This document shows, one piece after another, positions 43,092-54,141 of a DNA stretch of 64,000 nucleotides (its first letter is position 1; each line of letters starts with the position of its first letter). This DNA is from Pseudoduganella lutea. GTDB lineage: Bacteria > Pseudomonadota > Gammaproteobacteria > Burkholderiales > Burkholderiaceae_D. Below the pieces are notes generated by a model. It saw nothing but the letters and a program-made list of their open reading frames with translations. It was not told the origin of the DNA and did no database searches. The stretch is taken from NCBI RefSeq assembly GCF_004209755.1, contig NZ_CP035913.1, positions 558,001 to 622,000 on the forward strand. The letters run 5' to 3'. Both the position numbers and the translations under genes were made by a program.

Positions 43092-43583
43092 GGGCAAATC
43101 AGACGCATTGATAAGGGTGTGACTGCCGTATCGGCGGCGCTACTCGGCAATAAAATATTTTTCTTGACTTCCGATTAACCCTCAGCTCCGCCCTTGTCTC
43201 ATATCCCCATCCCATGAGTCGGATGGACACACCTTTCATCAGTGAAGCAACCTGACATTTAGCCGGGCTATATTGACAATGTTGGCAAGAATGTAATCTT
43301 ATATTTTTTCAGCCACTACTGTTGGCGCTGCCATTGCCTTCATCGCCGTCGCAGTGTCGCGCAATGCGGCGTTGTAATCCAGCTCCGGTGGTCCAGCTTT
43401 TGTAGTCAAACTTTGCAGTCAAACTTTGTAGTCAAACTTTGTAGTCAAACTTCGCAGTCAAACTTCGCAGTCAAACATCGTAGTCCTGAGTGTGCAGTCG
43501 AATACTTGCAGTCATCTCCTTACGCGCTTGCCGACACCGAGCTATCACTTCGTAACAACAATCGAGTCAAGGGGTAAATCGAA
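43092..43583. other. Gene-free stretch, mostly a short tandem array
   Basis: Between the LysR pseudogene and the PEP-CTERM gene no open frame has a start site or family pattern. The middle holds the 13-bp array described next. A TTGACTTCCG at about 43160 could be part of a promoter but has no convincing -10. Confidence 0.5.
43401..43478. repeat. 13-bp tandem array (TGTAGTCAAACTT)
   Basis: Six head-to-tail copies of 13 bp: TG(T/C)AGTCAAACTT four times and then two CGCAGTCAAAC(T/A)T copies, 43401-43478. Degenerate copies (GTAGTCCTGAG, GCAGTCGAATACTT, GCAGTCATC) run on to about 43516. No spacers, so it is not a CRISPR array. A related 12-bp array lies at 55158-55193. Confidence 0.9.
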
Positions 43584-44132
43584 ATGAAGAAAGCTTTGTT
43601 CAAACAGGTGGCAGGTTCCCTGCTGCTCACCGCAGGTCTGCTTGCCTCTGGCGCTGCGTCCGCTCAAACCACCCTCACCTTCAATGCCGACGGCAATGCC
43701 GATTTCACCGCCGCGCATGCATGGTCCGCCGATACGAATATCGACACCTACCTGTTCGACGTGGACATGACGTCGTGGGCTACCGGCACCGCTGTTGTCG
43801 GGCGCACGGTGATCAACGGCGCCCGCGTGGAAAACTATGCGATCACCGACATCCAGTTCTTCTGGGAAGATGCCGGAGGCACGCGCATGGACCTCGAGAC
43901 CGTGTTCGACACCACCGGCGGGATCGTCTTCTATCCGGTCGACCCGCTGAATGCCGGCGCCTACGGCTTCACGGTAACGGGCAACACACTGGCCGCCAAT
44001 ACGGGCGGCATCTATACCGGCACGCTGAATCTGGCTCCGGTACCTGAACCCACCGTCTTTGCCATGCTTGGTGTCGGCATCGGCCTGCTGGCCTTCACGG
44101 CGCGCCGCAAGACCGACACCAAACTCGGCTGA
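43584..44132 (+). CDS. PEP-CTERM sorting-signal protein
   Basis: The 182 residues have a signal peptide (LLLTAGLLASGAASA), a beta-rich middle with paired Phe/Asp motifs (FNADGNADF and LFDVDMTSW), and a C-terminal sorting signal: VPEPTVFAMLGVGIGLLAF then RRK. This predicts export, exosortase cleavage and release to the cell surface or matrix. AAGGGG precedes the ATG. It is separated by a terminator from the asparaginase gene. Confidence 0.88.
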   Translation: MKKALFKQVAGSLLLTAGLLASGAASAQTTLTFNADGNADFTAAHAWSADTNIDTYLFDVDMTSWATGTAVVGRTVINGARVENYAITDIQFFWEDAGGTRMDLETVFDTTGGIVFYPVDPLNAGAYGFTVTGNTLAANTGGIYTGTLNLAPVPEPTVFAMLGVGIGLLAFTARRKTDTKLG

Positions 44133-44148
44133 CTGCCTCTACCACGAT

Positions 44149-44175
44149 AAAAACCCGCTGCGGCGGGTTTTTTTC
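44149..44175 (+). terminator. Terminator of the PEP-CTERM gene
   Basis: AAACCCGC/GCGGGTTT stem with the loop tgc or tgcg, followed by seven T. Confidence 0.85.
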
Positions 44176-44276
44176 ATATGTGTGGCACTTTCGGCCAACG
44201 CTCGCTCAGCGCCTTTGGTTGCACATGCCGTTGGTATAAGATGCGTTTTTTTCAACAAGTCCTGAAAGGAATCCGC

Positions 44277-45356
44277 ATGTCGCGACACAAGACGCTGCAT
44301 TTCCCGCAATTGTTCCTGGTGCTGGCCACGCTGCTGTTCATGCTGACCGGCGTCCACGCACAGACGCGGCCGAACGTGATGATCCTGGCCACCGGCGGCA
44401 CGATCGCCGGTACCGGTGCCAGCAGCACCACGACGGTCGGGTACACCGCGGCAACCGTCGGCGTGCAGCAATTGATCGCCGCCGTGCCGGAGCTGGCCAA
44501 AGTGGCCAATGTAAAGGGCGAGCAGGTCTTCCAGATCGCCAGCGAAAGCATGACGAACGAGCACTGGCTCACGCTGGGCAAGCGCGTCAACACCCTGCTG
44601 GCCCAGGCCGACGTCGACGGCATCGTCATCACGCATGGCACGGACACGCTGGAAGAGACCGCGTATTTCCTCGACCTGGTGGTGAAGAGCCGCAAACCGG
44701 TCGTGCTGGTCGGCGCGATGCGGCCCTCGACGGCGCTGTCGGCCGATGGCCCGCTGAACCTGTATAACGCCGTGCTGGTCGCGGGCAGCCGCGATGCCGC
44801 CGGCAAGGGCGTGCTGGTGGCTTTGAACGACCAGATCCATACGGCGCGCGACGTGACGAAGACCAATACGTCGACCCCCGACAGTTTCAGGACGCCGGAA
44901 CTGGGCCTGGTTGGCTATATCCAGGGCGGCAAGGCGTTCTTTTACCGCGCCTCCACGCGCAAGCACACGTTCGACACCGAATTCGACATCGCCAATATTG
45001 CCGCCCTGCCCCAGGTCGATATCGTGTATGGCTATGCCAACATGAATACCGTGGCGCTGGACGCGTTCGTTGCCGCCGGCGCGAAAGGCATCATCCACGC
45101 CGGTGTCGGCGATGGCAGCCTGGCTGCACGTGTCAAGCCGGCATTGATTGCCGCGCGCAAGAAAGGCACCCTCATCGTGCGGGCCAGCCGCGTCGGCCAG
45201 GGCATCCTGGCGCGCAATGGCGAAGCCAATGATGACGAGCTCGACTTTATCGCCGCCGACACGCTCAATCCACAAAAGGCCCGCATCCTGCTGATGCTGG
45301 CGCTGACAAAGACCAGCAACACGGCCGAAATCCAGCGCATGTTCTATACGTATTGA
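44277..45356 (+). CDS. ansB: Type II (periplasmic) L-asparaginase
   Basis: The 359 residues start at ATG 44277, with AAAGGA 7 bases upstream. After the signal peptide (LVLATLLFMLTGVHAQ) come the two catalytic threonine motifs ATGGTIAG and THGTDTLEET, and the conserved AMRPSTALSADGPLNLYNA. The enzyme deaminates asparagine (and often glutamine) in the periplasm. The usual length and the export signal fit the type II class. Convergent with argP. Confidence 0.94.
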   Translation: MSRHKTLHFPQLFLVLATLLFMLTGVHAQTRPNVMILATGGTIAGTGASSTTTVGYTAATVGVQQLIAAVPELAKVANVKGEQVFQIASESMTNEHWLTLGKRVNTLLAQADVDGIVITHGTDTLEETAYFLDLVVKSRKPVVLVGAMRPSTALSADGPLNLYNAVLVAGSRDAAGKGVLVALNDQIHTARDVTKTNTSTPDSFRTPELGLVGYIQGGKAFFYRASTRKHTFDTEFDIANIAALPQVDIVYGYANMNTVALDAFVAAGAKGIIHAGVGDGSLAARVKPALIAARKKGTLIVRASRVGQGILARNGEANDDELDFIAADTLNPQKARILLMLALTKTSNTAEIQRMFYTY

Positions 45357-45365
45357 AGGCCGCGG

Positions 45366-46253
45366 TCACGGCTGATGAAGGGCGGCGCGCGCCGCCGCCA
45401 CCACGGCCTGGCCCAGGCGCTCGAGGGCCGGCGACTGCACGCGCCACGCGTGCCAGAACAATGGCACGTCGGTGGTCTTGCCCGGCGCGAGGTCGACCAA
45501 TTCTCCGGCCGCCTCCGAACCGCCGATCTGCTGGGACGGCAGCATGCCGTAGCCGAGACCCAGCTTGACGGCATCCAGGAATGCACCGCTGGCCGGCACG
45601 TAATGCACCGGGTAAGCGCCAGGCATCAGCCCCAGTTCCGCCTGGATGAAATCGGCCTGCAAGCGGTCCTTGCGGGAAAACACCGCGACCGGCGCGCGCT
45701 GGGCGGAAGCGCGCTTGAACCCTTGGGGAAACCAGCGGGCGACGAAGGCCGGCGCGGCCATCATCCGGTAACGTATCGTGCCAAGGGGCTGCACGACACA
45801 CCCCCGCATCGCCCCTGGTTCGCTCGACACACCCGCCACCGCCACACCCTTCTCCAGCAGCGCATACGTGTAATTCTGTTCGTCCAGAACGATATCGAGC
45901 GTGACGTGCTCGCGCTGCAGGAACCCGGCAATGCCCGGCAACAGCCACGTTGCCAGCGTATCATTGTTGACGGCGATGGGGATGCGCAGCGACGTGCTGG
46001 CCTCGTCGCGCAGTCCGGCCAGAAACTCATCCTCCATCAGCCGGCTGCGGCGCAGGTATACCAGCAGGCGCTGCCCCGTCGCCGTGGTGCGGCATGGCCG
46101 GCTGCGGATCAGCAATGGCGCGCCGAGCGACGTCTCGAGTGCGGCAATGCGCTGCGATACCGCCGATGGGGTGATGTGCAACTGGCTGGCTGCCTGCTCG
46201 AAACTGCCGGTCTCCGCCGCGGCCATGAACGCTTCGCAATGTCGTGTGTCCAC
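45366..46253 (-). CDS. argP: LysR-family regulator ArgP
   Basis: The 295 residues (GTG start 46253, AAGGAAGCG before it) have an N-terminal helix-turn-helix (SFEQAASQLHITPSAVSQRI) and the ligand domain, with the ArgP-typical opening MDTRHCEAFMAAAETGSF. ArgP/LysG activates the divergently transcribed lysine/arginine exporter when the basic amino acid is in excess. Divergence from argO, with a dyad in between, supports this. Confidence 0.9.
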   Translation of the reverse strand: MDTRHCEAFMAAAETGSFEQAASQLHITPSAVSQRIAALETSLGAPLLIRSRPCRTTATGQRLLVYLRRSRLMEDEFLAGLRDEASTSLRIPIAVNNDTLATWLLPGIAGFLQREHVTLDIVLDEQNYTYALLEKGVAVAGVSSEPGAMRGCVVQPLGTIRYRMMAAPAFVARWFPQGFKRASAQRAPVAVFSRKDRLQADFIQAELGLMPGAYPVHYVPASGAFLDAVKLGLGYGMLPSQQIGGSEAAGELVDLAPGKTTDVPLFWHAWRVQSPALERLGQAVVAAARAALHQP

Positions 46254-46271
46254 CGCTTCCTTAGAGTTTTT

Positions 46272-46305
46272 AATGAAAGCTGAATTATATTAATCCAGCT
46301 TCATT
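46272..46305. promoter_or_regulatory. Dyad in the argP-argO gap, probable ArgP operator
   Basis: An inverted repeat with half-sites AATGAAAGCTG and CCAGCTTCATT surrounds an AT-rich centre (GAATTATATTAAT). Imperfect by one inserted base. The position in the divergent promoter region fits a LysR-type site with a T-N11-A core. Confidence 0.6.
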
Positions 46306-46337
46306 TCCAGCACAGTTCCCGTGACAATATATTTTTT

Positions 46338-46973
46338 ATGGGGAACAAAATGACGACACAGGTATTCCTGAGTGGCTTGGGCCTGGGTGCCAGCCTGATC
46401 ATGGCCATTGGTGCACAGAATGCCCATGTCCTGCGCATGGGCGTGCAGCGCAGCCATGTCGCGCTGACCGTGGCGGCGTGCATTCTCGTGGACATTGCGC
46501 TGATTGGCGCTGGCGTTGCGGGTGCAGGCGCGCTGATCGAAGGGTCACCGGTCTTGATGGCGGTGGCGCGCTGGGGCGGCGCGGCGTTCCTGCTGTGGTA
46601 TGGCTTGCGCAGCTGGCGAAGCATGCTCGCGACGAGCAGGCTCGATATCGCCTGCGCCGCCGCGCCACGCACCGCCACCGCCGCACTGGCCAGCGTGCTG
46701 GCCCTGTCGCTGCTCAATCCGCATGTCTACCTGGACACCGTCGTGTTGCTGGGCTCGATCGGGGGCCGGTATCCGGAAGCGGAACGTACGGCGTTCTCGG
46801 CCGGCGCCATGACCGCGTCATTGCTGTGGTTCAGCGTACTGGGATTTGGCGCCGCCCGCTTTGCCGGCGTGCTGGCACGCCCGGCGGCATGGAAATGCAT
46901 CGAGGGATTGACGGGTGCCGTGATGCTGGCGCTGGCCGCCAGCCTGGTGGCCGACGGCGTGGCTGCGCTGTGA
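46338..46973 (+). CDS. argO: LysE/ArgO-type amino-acid exporter
   Basis: The 211 residues have six membrane helices and the family's N-terminal GLGLGASLIMAIGAQNAHVLRMG and the NPHVYLDTVVLLGSI motif in helix 5. LysE/ArgO exports L-lysine or L-arginine. It has GGGGAAC before the ATG and diverges from argP. Which amino acid is used cannot be told. Confidence 0.92.
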   Translation: MGNKMTTQVFLSGLGLGASLIMAIGAQNAHVLRMGVQRSHVALTVAACILVDIALIGAGVAGAGALIEGSPVLMAVARWGGAAFLLWYGLRSWRSMLATSRLDIACAAAPRTATAALASVLALSLLNPHVYLDTVVLLGSIGGRYPEAERTAFSAGAMTASLLWFSVLGFGAARFAGVLARPAAWKCIEGLTGAVMLALAASLVADGVAAL

Positions 46974-46988
46974 TCGACGGGCCTGCCG

Positions 46989-47636
46989 TCACGCCTGGCG
47001 GTGGCCGCACTCGGTGCAGAACTTCGTGCCTGGCTGCAGCAGTGTGGAGCACGCGGTGCAGGCCACCTGCTGCGCCATCTTGTAGCCGCACTCGGGGCAG
47101 AACTTGGCGCCGTGCGTTTCGGCCCGGCACTGCGGACAGACGAGCTGCATGTCCTGCTTGACGTCATGGCGGGTGCCGCGGCTCTCGCCTTCCGTGCCCG
47201 CCCTGTCGGCCGCGCTGCGCACTTCGCCCTGGGCACGTGCCTTCGTGATGGCCACCTGCACGTTCGGCGCGCAATTGAAGCACAGGCCGTTGGCCGTGTC
47301 GAAACAAGGCTCGCACACATAGTCGTGGCAATTGCCGCAGCGGTTGAAATGCGCCTTCGCGTCTGCAATGGCTTCCTTGAATGCGTCGTCGCGGGCGCCG
47401 TGCCAGCCGGCCTGCGCCATGCCGCTCACGACCGTGCTGGCATTGCCCAGCAGGCCGCCGAAAATGCTCGCACCCTTCTGGATCCAGCCGGACGCCTGGC
47501 CGCTGCGGTATGGCTTGTAATGCGTGCGCCAGCGATCATTACAGCGTTCGCAATAGAACTCAAACTGAAAACCGGCGTCGACGCCGGACGACTGGCTCAG
47601 GTCCTGGTAATTGCTGGAAAACCGGATCTCCGACAT
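46989..47636 (-). CDS. Zinc-ribbon protein with four CxxC regions
   Basis: The 215 residues carry an N-terminal CxxC (FYCERCNDRW), a middle cluster CGNCHDYVCEPCFDTANGLCFNC, and a C-terminal double zinc ribbon (CPQC...CPECGYKM, CTAC...CTECG). Cysteine spacing is regular, so zinc binding is sound. A Gly/Ala helix lies at about 40-70. GGAGG precedes the ATG. Function unknown, perhaps a scaffold. Confidence 0.85.
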   Translation of the reverse strand: MSEIRFSSNYQDLSQSSGVDAGFQFEFYCERCNDRWRTHYKPYRSGQASGWIQKGASIFGGLLGNASTVVSGMAQAGWHGARDDAFKEAIADAKAHFNRCGNCHDYVCEPCFDTANGLCFNCAPNVQVAITKARAQGEVRSAADRAGTEGESRGTRHDVKQDMQLVCPQCRAETHGAKFCPECGYKMAQQVACTACSTLLQPGTKFCTECGHRQA

Positions 47637-47804
47637 GACACCTCCGAAACAGAAGCGTGCGATTATAACAACGACAACTATTCGTGGGTAAATATTATGG
47701 TTGCGGATTTGCCACGCGGGACGATGCCGGCGCTATGGGGCTGGCAACTGATCGTGGATTAGCAACGTGCATTGCCGCGCGATGCATCCTTGCCAGCTGA
47801 TCCA

Positions 47805-47990
47805 CTAGCGGTGAAACTTCGGCGAGCACAATACCCGCAGGATGGTGGCTCGGTCGAGCTGGTGCTGCTCCATGTGGCGGATCGCGCCATCGATGCCTTC
47901 GCTTTCGCACAGGCGCAGCGCTTCATCGATGATGGCCGCCTTGGCCGCATCGCTGCGCAACATCGGTTCGCGTTGTTCATGTTCGTGCAT
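47805..47990 (-). CDS. Small hypothetical protein
   Basis: The 61 residues from ATG 47990 have AAGG 7 bases upstream; ATG 48020 would add ten. The sequence is a charged helical protein with SDAAKAAIIDEALRLCESEGIDGAIRHMEQH and a basic end. No family recognised. Isolated between the zinc-ribbon gene and tRNA-Arg. Confidence 0.55.
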   Translation of the reverse strand: MHEHEQREPMLRSDAAKAAIIDEALRLCESEGIDGAIRHMEQHQLDRATILRVLCSPKFHR

Positions 47991-48150
47991 AGCTTGACCT
48001 TTGCCGAGCGCCGGCTTCATGCCGGCAGGAACAGCCTGGCGCCGGGCATGCTTTGCATGCGCAACGGCGGTGTTTCATCCGGCATCAAATGTGAACGACC
48101 GGTCGGAAATACAAGTGACGAGGTAGGATGAAATGCGTGGGGCGAATGAC

Positions 48151-48227
48151 TGGCCTGCCCAGCTGGGTTCGAACCAGCGACCTACGGCTTAGAAGGCCGT
48201 TGCTCTATCCAGCTGAGCTATGGGCAG
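48151..48227 (-). tRNA. tRNA-Arg(TCT)
   Basis: 77 bases including CCA: acceptor CTGCCCA/TGGGCAG, anticodon loop CTTCTAA (TCT), D-arm GCTCAGCTGGATAGAGC, T-loop GTTCGAACC. It lies behind glmM on the same strand. Confidence 0.95.
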
Positions 48228-48258
48228 CATACCGGGCCGTGGAGGTCCGGATATAACG

Positions 48259-48280
48259 ACAGCGGGCAGGCGCCCGCTGT
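48259..48280 (-). terminator. Hairpin after glmM (weak terminator candidate)
   Basis: A perfect 9-bp stem ACAGCGGGC/GCCCGCTGT around the loop aggc lies between glmM and tRNA-Arg. It is not followed by a T-run. Confidence 0.4.
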
Positions 48281-48336
48281 GGGAGCAAAATGATAACCGC
48301 TTGGCACTGGGAGCGTCAATGCGGCCCGGCGATGCT

Positions 48337-49695
48337 TCAGGCGGCGTTCGCCTGGGGCACTTCGACCTTGTCGGCAATGCGGCGGGCGCATTTCTGCGCC
48401 AGGTTCGCATCGCGCGCCTCGACCATTACCCGGATCAGGGGCTCGGTGCCGGATGCGCGGATCAGCACGCGGCCCGTATCGCCCAGCTCGCGCTCCACGA
48501 GTTCCTTCTCGGCCACCATGGCAGGGTTCTGCTGCCAGTCGAAGCCGGCAGGCACGCGCACGTTGATCAAGGTTTGCGGGAACAGTTCCAGCTGGCCGGC
48601 GATCTGGGCCAGCGACTGGCCGCTGCGCTTCAGTGCGGACAGCACCTGCAACGCGGAAACGATGCCATCGCCGGTGGTGTGCTTGTCCAGCGCCAGCAGG
48701 TGGCCGCTGCCCTCGCCGCCCAGGATCCAGCCGTTTTCCTTCATCACCTCGAGCACGTAGCGATCGCCCACCTTGGCGCGCGCGAAACCGATGCCTTTTT
48801 CCTTGAACGCGACTTCCAGCGCCATGTTCGTCATCAGCGTGCCGACCGCGCCCTTCACTTCGCCGGTGGCCAGTCGGTCCATCACCATCACGTACAGCAG
48901 TTCGTCGCCGTTATACAGGCGGCCGTTCGCGTCGCACATGATCAGGCGGTCCGCATCGCCGTCCAGTGCAATGCCGAGGTCGGCATCGTGCGCCAGCACG
49001 GCGGCGGCCATGGCCTTCGGCGCGGTGGCACCGTGGCCGTCGTTGATGTTGAAGCCGTCCGGCTTGTTACCGATCGACACCACTTCGGCGCCCAGTTCGT
49101 GGAACACGTGCGGGGCGATGTTGTAGGCGGCGCCGTGGGCGCTGTCGACGACGATCTTCAGGCCACGCAGGTCCAGCTCGTTCGGGAACGTGCTCTTGCA
49201 GAACTCGATGTAGCGGCCCTGCGCGTCTTCCAGGCGCTTGGCGCGGCCCAGTTTTTCCGGCGCCACGCATGCCATCGGCTGGTCGATCTGCGCCTCGATG
49301 GCCAGTTCCACGGAATCGGGCAGCTTGGTGCCCTGCTCGGAGAAGAACTTGATGCCGTTATCCTGGAACGGGTTATGCGATGCCGAAATCACGACCCCGG
49401 CCTGCAGCCGCAGTGCGCGCGTCAGGTAGGCGATTGCCGGCGTGGGCATCGGGCCCGCCAGCATCACGTCCACGCCAGCCGCGGCAAGGCCAGCTTCGAG
49501 TGCCGCTTCCAGCATGTAGCCGGAAATGCGCGTGTCTTTGCCGATCAGCACGGTGGGACGGGCCGCGCCCGCCGTTGCCGTGCGCGCCAGCACCTTGCCG
49601 GCGGCATAGCCGAGGCGCATCACGAAATCCGGCGTGATCGGCGCTTCGCCGACCAGGCCGCGAACCCCATCGGTTCCAAAATATTTACGTGCCAT
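48337..49695 (-). CDS. glmM: Phosphoglucosamine mutase
   Basis: GlmM converts glucosamine-6-phosphate to glucosamine-1-phosphate for peptidoglycan and LPS. The 452 residues start [12 protein letters not shown] and hold the phosphoserine loop [14 protein letters not shown], the metal loop DGDADRLI and the sugar loop GEGSGH. It follows folP by 21 bp and is the last gene of the rlmE-ftsH-folP-glmM set. Confidence 0.97.
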   Translation of the reverse strand: MARKYFGTDGVRGLVGEAPITPDFVMRLGYAAGKVLARTATAGAARPTVLIGKDTRISGYMLEAALEAGLAAAGVDVMLAGPMPTPAIAYLTRALRLQAGVVISASHNPFQDNGIKFFSEQGTKLPDSVELAIEAQIDQPMACVAPEKLGRAKRLEDAQGRYIEFCKSTFPNELDLRGLKIVVDSAHGAAYNIAPHVFHELGAEVVSIGNKPDGFNINDGHGATAPKAMAAAVLAHDADLGIALDGDADRLIMCDANGRLYNGDELLYVMVMDRLATGEVKGAVGTLMTNMALEVAFKEKGIGFARAKVGDRYVLEVMKENGWILGGEGSGHLLALDKHTTGDGIVSALQVLSALKRSGQSLAQIAGQLELFPQTLINVRVPAGFDWQQNPAMVAEKELVERELGDTGRVLIRASGTEPLIRVMVEARDANLAQKCARRIADKVEVPQANAA

Positions 49696-49716
49696 ATTGT
49701 TCTCTTCAGTTAAGGT

Positions 49717-50541
49717 TCATTGAGCCGCGTGCCATACCTTCAGAGCGTCGACCGTTTCAGCGACGTCATGCACGCGAACGATGCCGGCGCCATGGGCAAC
49801 GGCGGCCAGCGCGCCGCCGATGCTGCCGGCCAGCCGCCCCTCGACGGGCTTGCCGGTCACGGCACCGATCATCGACTTGCGCGACACGCCCGCCAGCAGC
49901 GGAACGCCGAGCTCGTCAATCATCCGCCTGCCGGCCTTGAGCAAAGCATAATTATGGTCGACGGTCTTGCCGAAACCAAACCCGGGATCGACCCACAGTC
50001 GACTCCGGTCAATCCCGGCGCCCGTGAGCGCTTCGATCCGTTCGCGCAGGAACGCCATGACTTCCAGCACGACATCGTCATAGGCAGGTTTATCCTGCAT
50101 TGTTGCAGGTTTGTCAAGCATATGCATAATACACAACGCGCAGTCGCTGTCACGCACAGCCTCGATCGCACCGGGTGCGCGGAAGGCGTTGACGTCGTTG
50201 ATCATGTCGACGCCGGCCAGCACGGCTTCCTTCATCAGCGTCGGCTTGCAGGTATCCAGCGAGACCGGTGTGCCGCAATCGCGCAATGCATACAGCACGG
50301 GTAGTACGCGACGCAATTCTTCCTCGACCGGCACCAGCGGCGCACCGGGCCGCGTGGATTCGCCGCCGACGTCGATGATATCGACGCCATCGCGGATCAT
50401 CTGCTCCGCATGGGACAACGCGTAGTCCAGCGCGGCGAACTTGCCGCCATCGGAAAACGAATCGGGGGTGACGTTCAGGATGCCCATGACAAGGGCGCGA
50501 TTGGCCGGCAAGCTGTGCCGGCCGAAGGGGATCTGGGACAT
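49717..50541 (-). CDS. folP: Dihydropteroate synthase
   Basis: FolP joins pterin pyrophosphate and p-aminobenzoate to dihydropteroate, and is the sulfonamide target. The 274 residues contain GILNVTPDSFSDGG, DVGGESTRPGA, DPGFGFGKTVDHN and GVSRKSMIG. It lies between ftsH and glmM as in many proteobacteria, after a hairpin that can attenuate read-through from ftsH. Confidence 0.97.
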   Translation of the reverse strand: MSQIPFGRHSLPANRALVMGILNVTPDSFSDGGKFAALDYALSHAEQMIRDGVDIIDVGGESTRPGAPLVPVEEELRRVLPVLYALRDCGTPVSLDTCKPTLMKEAVLAGVDMINDVNAFRAPGAIEAVRDSDCALCIMHMLDKPATMQDKPAYDDVVLEVMAFLRERIEALTGAGIDRSRLWVDPGFGFGKTVDHNYALLKAGRRMIDELGVPLLAGVSRKSMIGAVTGKPVEGRLAGSIGGALAAVAHGAGIVRVHDVAETVDALKVWHAAQ

Positions 50542-50555
50542 GATTTCTACAAATG

Positions 50556-50586
50556 AAAAGGGCGAGGATCGCTCCTCACCCTTTTT
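50556..50586 (-). terminator. Terminator or attenuator between ftsH and folP
   Basis: The stem GGG/CCC with GAGGA/TCCTC (one mismatch) and the loop gcga, followed on the minus strand by TTTTC and preceded by AAAAA, so it can act in both directions. Confidence 0.65.
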
Positions 50587-50604
50587 ATGACGACATGACG
50601 CTGC

Positions 50605-52488
<1,884 letters not shown>

Positions 52489-52761
52489 GAAAACTCCTTG
52501 GATGCTCGCGCACCTGTTACCTGTAGCAGAAATTCGATTTTACCCGCATTAGGCCAAAGCGTGCTACAAGGCGGCCTAAAGGTGCGCGAAAGCAGCAGCG
52601 CACGTATCAAATCTTCAAATCCCGCGCCGAATCCGGCAATGCGGGCGTGCGCAACGCGCCATGTGCTGCCGATGTGCGGCTCGGAGCGCGAAAAACAAGG
52701 GCGTCCCGGAGGTTTTTCCACCCTTTTGCACAAACCGGCATGGGAAATCACGACGTCCGGC

Positions 52762-53412
52762 TCAATTTTCCGCAGGATTCTTCAAACCGCGGCCGAGCAG
52801 GAAAATTTCGGACGATTTGACGCGGCTGGCTTTTGGTTTTTTCTGCGCGACAGTTTTGAATTCATGGCGGAACTTTTCCACGATTTGCGAAAAGCCCATG
52901 TCCTTGAAGCATTTCACCAGCAGCGCGCCGCCCGGTTTCAGGTGCAACTGTGAAAACTCGATCGCCAGGTCGATCAGGTCTTCCATCCGTGCCGCATCGG
53001 CCGAGGCGATACCGGAAAGATTGGGCGCCATGTCCGACAGGACCAGGTCGACCTTGCGGCCCTGCAGCAGCTGGGCCAGCTGGTCGACGCTCTCCTGCTC
53101 GCGGAAATCGCCCTGGATGAAATGCATGTCGGCGATCGGCTCCATCGGCAGGATGTCGAGGCCGATGATCGTGCCATTGATGCCGCCGCCTTCCTTGCCG
53201 GCCAGCTTGCGGCGCACGTATTGCCCCCAGCTGCCGGGCGTGCAGCCAAGGTCGACGATCACCTGGCCCGCGCGCACCAGCTTTTCGTCCTCGTCGATTT
53301 CCTTGAGCTTGTAGGCCGCGCGGGCCCGGTAGCCATCCTTCTGCGCCGCCTTGACGTAAGGGTCGTTAATATGGTCGTGCAACCAGTTTTTGTTTAATTT
53401 GTTCTTTGCCAT
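52762..53412 (-). CDS. rlmE: 23S rRNA 2'-O-ribose U2552 methyltransferase
   Basis: The 216 residues are those of RlmE/Fts[20 protein letters not shown] loop [24 protein letters not shown] and [14 protein letters not shown], giving the K-D-K-E catalytic set. It is divergent from yhbY, the arrangement seen in most proteobacteria, with only 43 bp between. Confidence 0.96.
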   Translation of the reverse strand: MAKNKLNKNWLHDHINDPYVKAAQKDGYRARAAYKLKEIDEDEKLVRAGQVIVDLGCTPGSWGQYVRRKLAGKEGGGINGTIIGLDILPMEPIADMHFIQGDFREQESVDQLAQLLQGRKVDLVLSDMAPNLSGIASADAARMEDLIDLAIEFSQLHLKPGGALLVKCFKDMGFSQIVEKFRHEFKTVAQKKPKASRVKSSEIFLLGRGLKNPAEN

Positions 53413-53455
53413 TCGCGTAGAATACTGCCTTTAAGAGAACTACCTATAAATCATT

Positions 53456-53920
53456 ATGTTGAATCTGACCCCTGTTGAGCGCAGCGCCCTGCGCGCAGAA
53501 GCCCACGCGCTCAAGCCCATCGTCCTCATTGGGGAAGCAGGCCTCTCCGAGGCCGTGATGAAGGAAATCGACCTGGGACTGGATTCCCACGGCCTGATCA
53601 AGGTCCGCGTGTTCGGCGACGACCGCGAAGCCCGCATCGAAATGTACGAAACCATCTGCGAACAGCTCGAAGCCGCTCCCGTGCAGCATATCGGCAAGCT
53701 GCTGGTGCTGTACCGCCCGAAAAAGGAAGCAGAGAAAGCCCGTTCCGCGAAAACCGGCAAGGGCATGCGCATGGTCACCATCGTCAAGCCCAGCGCCAGC
53801 GGCACCAAGAAGCCTTCCGTCAGCAAGGTCATGCTGAAAGGCAATGAACGCGTCACCGAAGGCGGCACCATCAAGCGTGCCAAGAAACGCCAGACCAGCA
53901 CCAAGAAGAACGTCGGCTGA
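53456..53920 (+). CDS. yhbY: YhbY/CRS1 RNA-binding protein
   Basis: The 154 residues have the CRS1-YhbY domain (residues 1-95: RAEAHALKPIVLIGEAGLSEAVMKEID, HIGKLLVLYRP), which binds the pre-50S ribosome. The Lys-rich tail (about 95-154, KRAKKRQTSTKKNVG) is longer than in E. coli. Divergent from rlmE. Confidence 0.93.
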   Translation: MLNLTPVERSALRAEAHALKPIVLIGEAGLSEAVMKEIDLGLDSHGLIKVRVFGDDREARIEMYETICEQLEAAPVQHIGKLLVLYRPKKEAEKARSAKTGKGMRMVTIVKPSASGTKKPSVSKVMLKGNERVTEGGTIKRAKKRQTSTKKNVG

Positions 53921-53938
53921 CCGGCCGGCTCCACCATG

Positions 53939-53963
53939 AAAGCGGGCACTGCCCGCTTTTTTG
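53939..53963 (+). terminator. Terminator of yhbY
   Basis: AAGCGGGC/GCCCGCTT stem with the loop act, followed by a T-run. It lies directly at the left edge of the repeat element. Confidence 0.85.
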
Positions 53964-54141
53964 TTGCCTGAAAAATGGGGACGTACCCCATTTTTCAAGC
54001 AACATTTTCTCAGCCTGGGCATCGTACCGGGAACTCGAAAGCCCGTAGATCTCTATCGCAGCCTTCGAGACCGTACTCTCCAGCGTATTATTTGGGCAAT
54101 GTTTCTCGGAAAATGGGGTACGTCCCCATTTTTCGGGTAAC
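53963..54141. repeat. MITE-like element with inverted ends holding a GGGGACGTACCCC hairpin
   Basis: About 179 bp lie between nearly identical inverted ends. Left: GTTGCCTGAAAAATGGGG, loop ACGTA, CCCCATTTTTC. Right, reversed: GTTACCCGAAAAATGGGG, ACGTA, CCCCATTTTCC. The inner ends AACATT also match. The centre has no gene. It has no visible target duplication and ends exactly at the stop codon of the DUF4149 gene. Confidence 0.75.
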
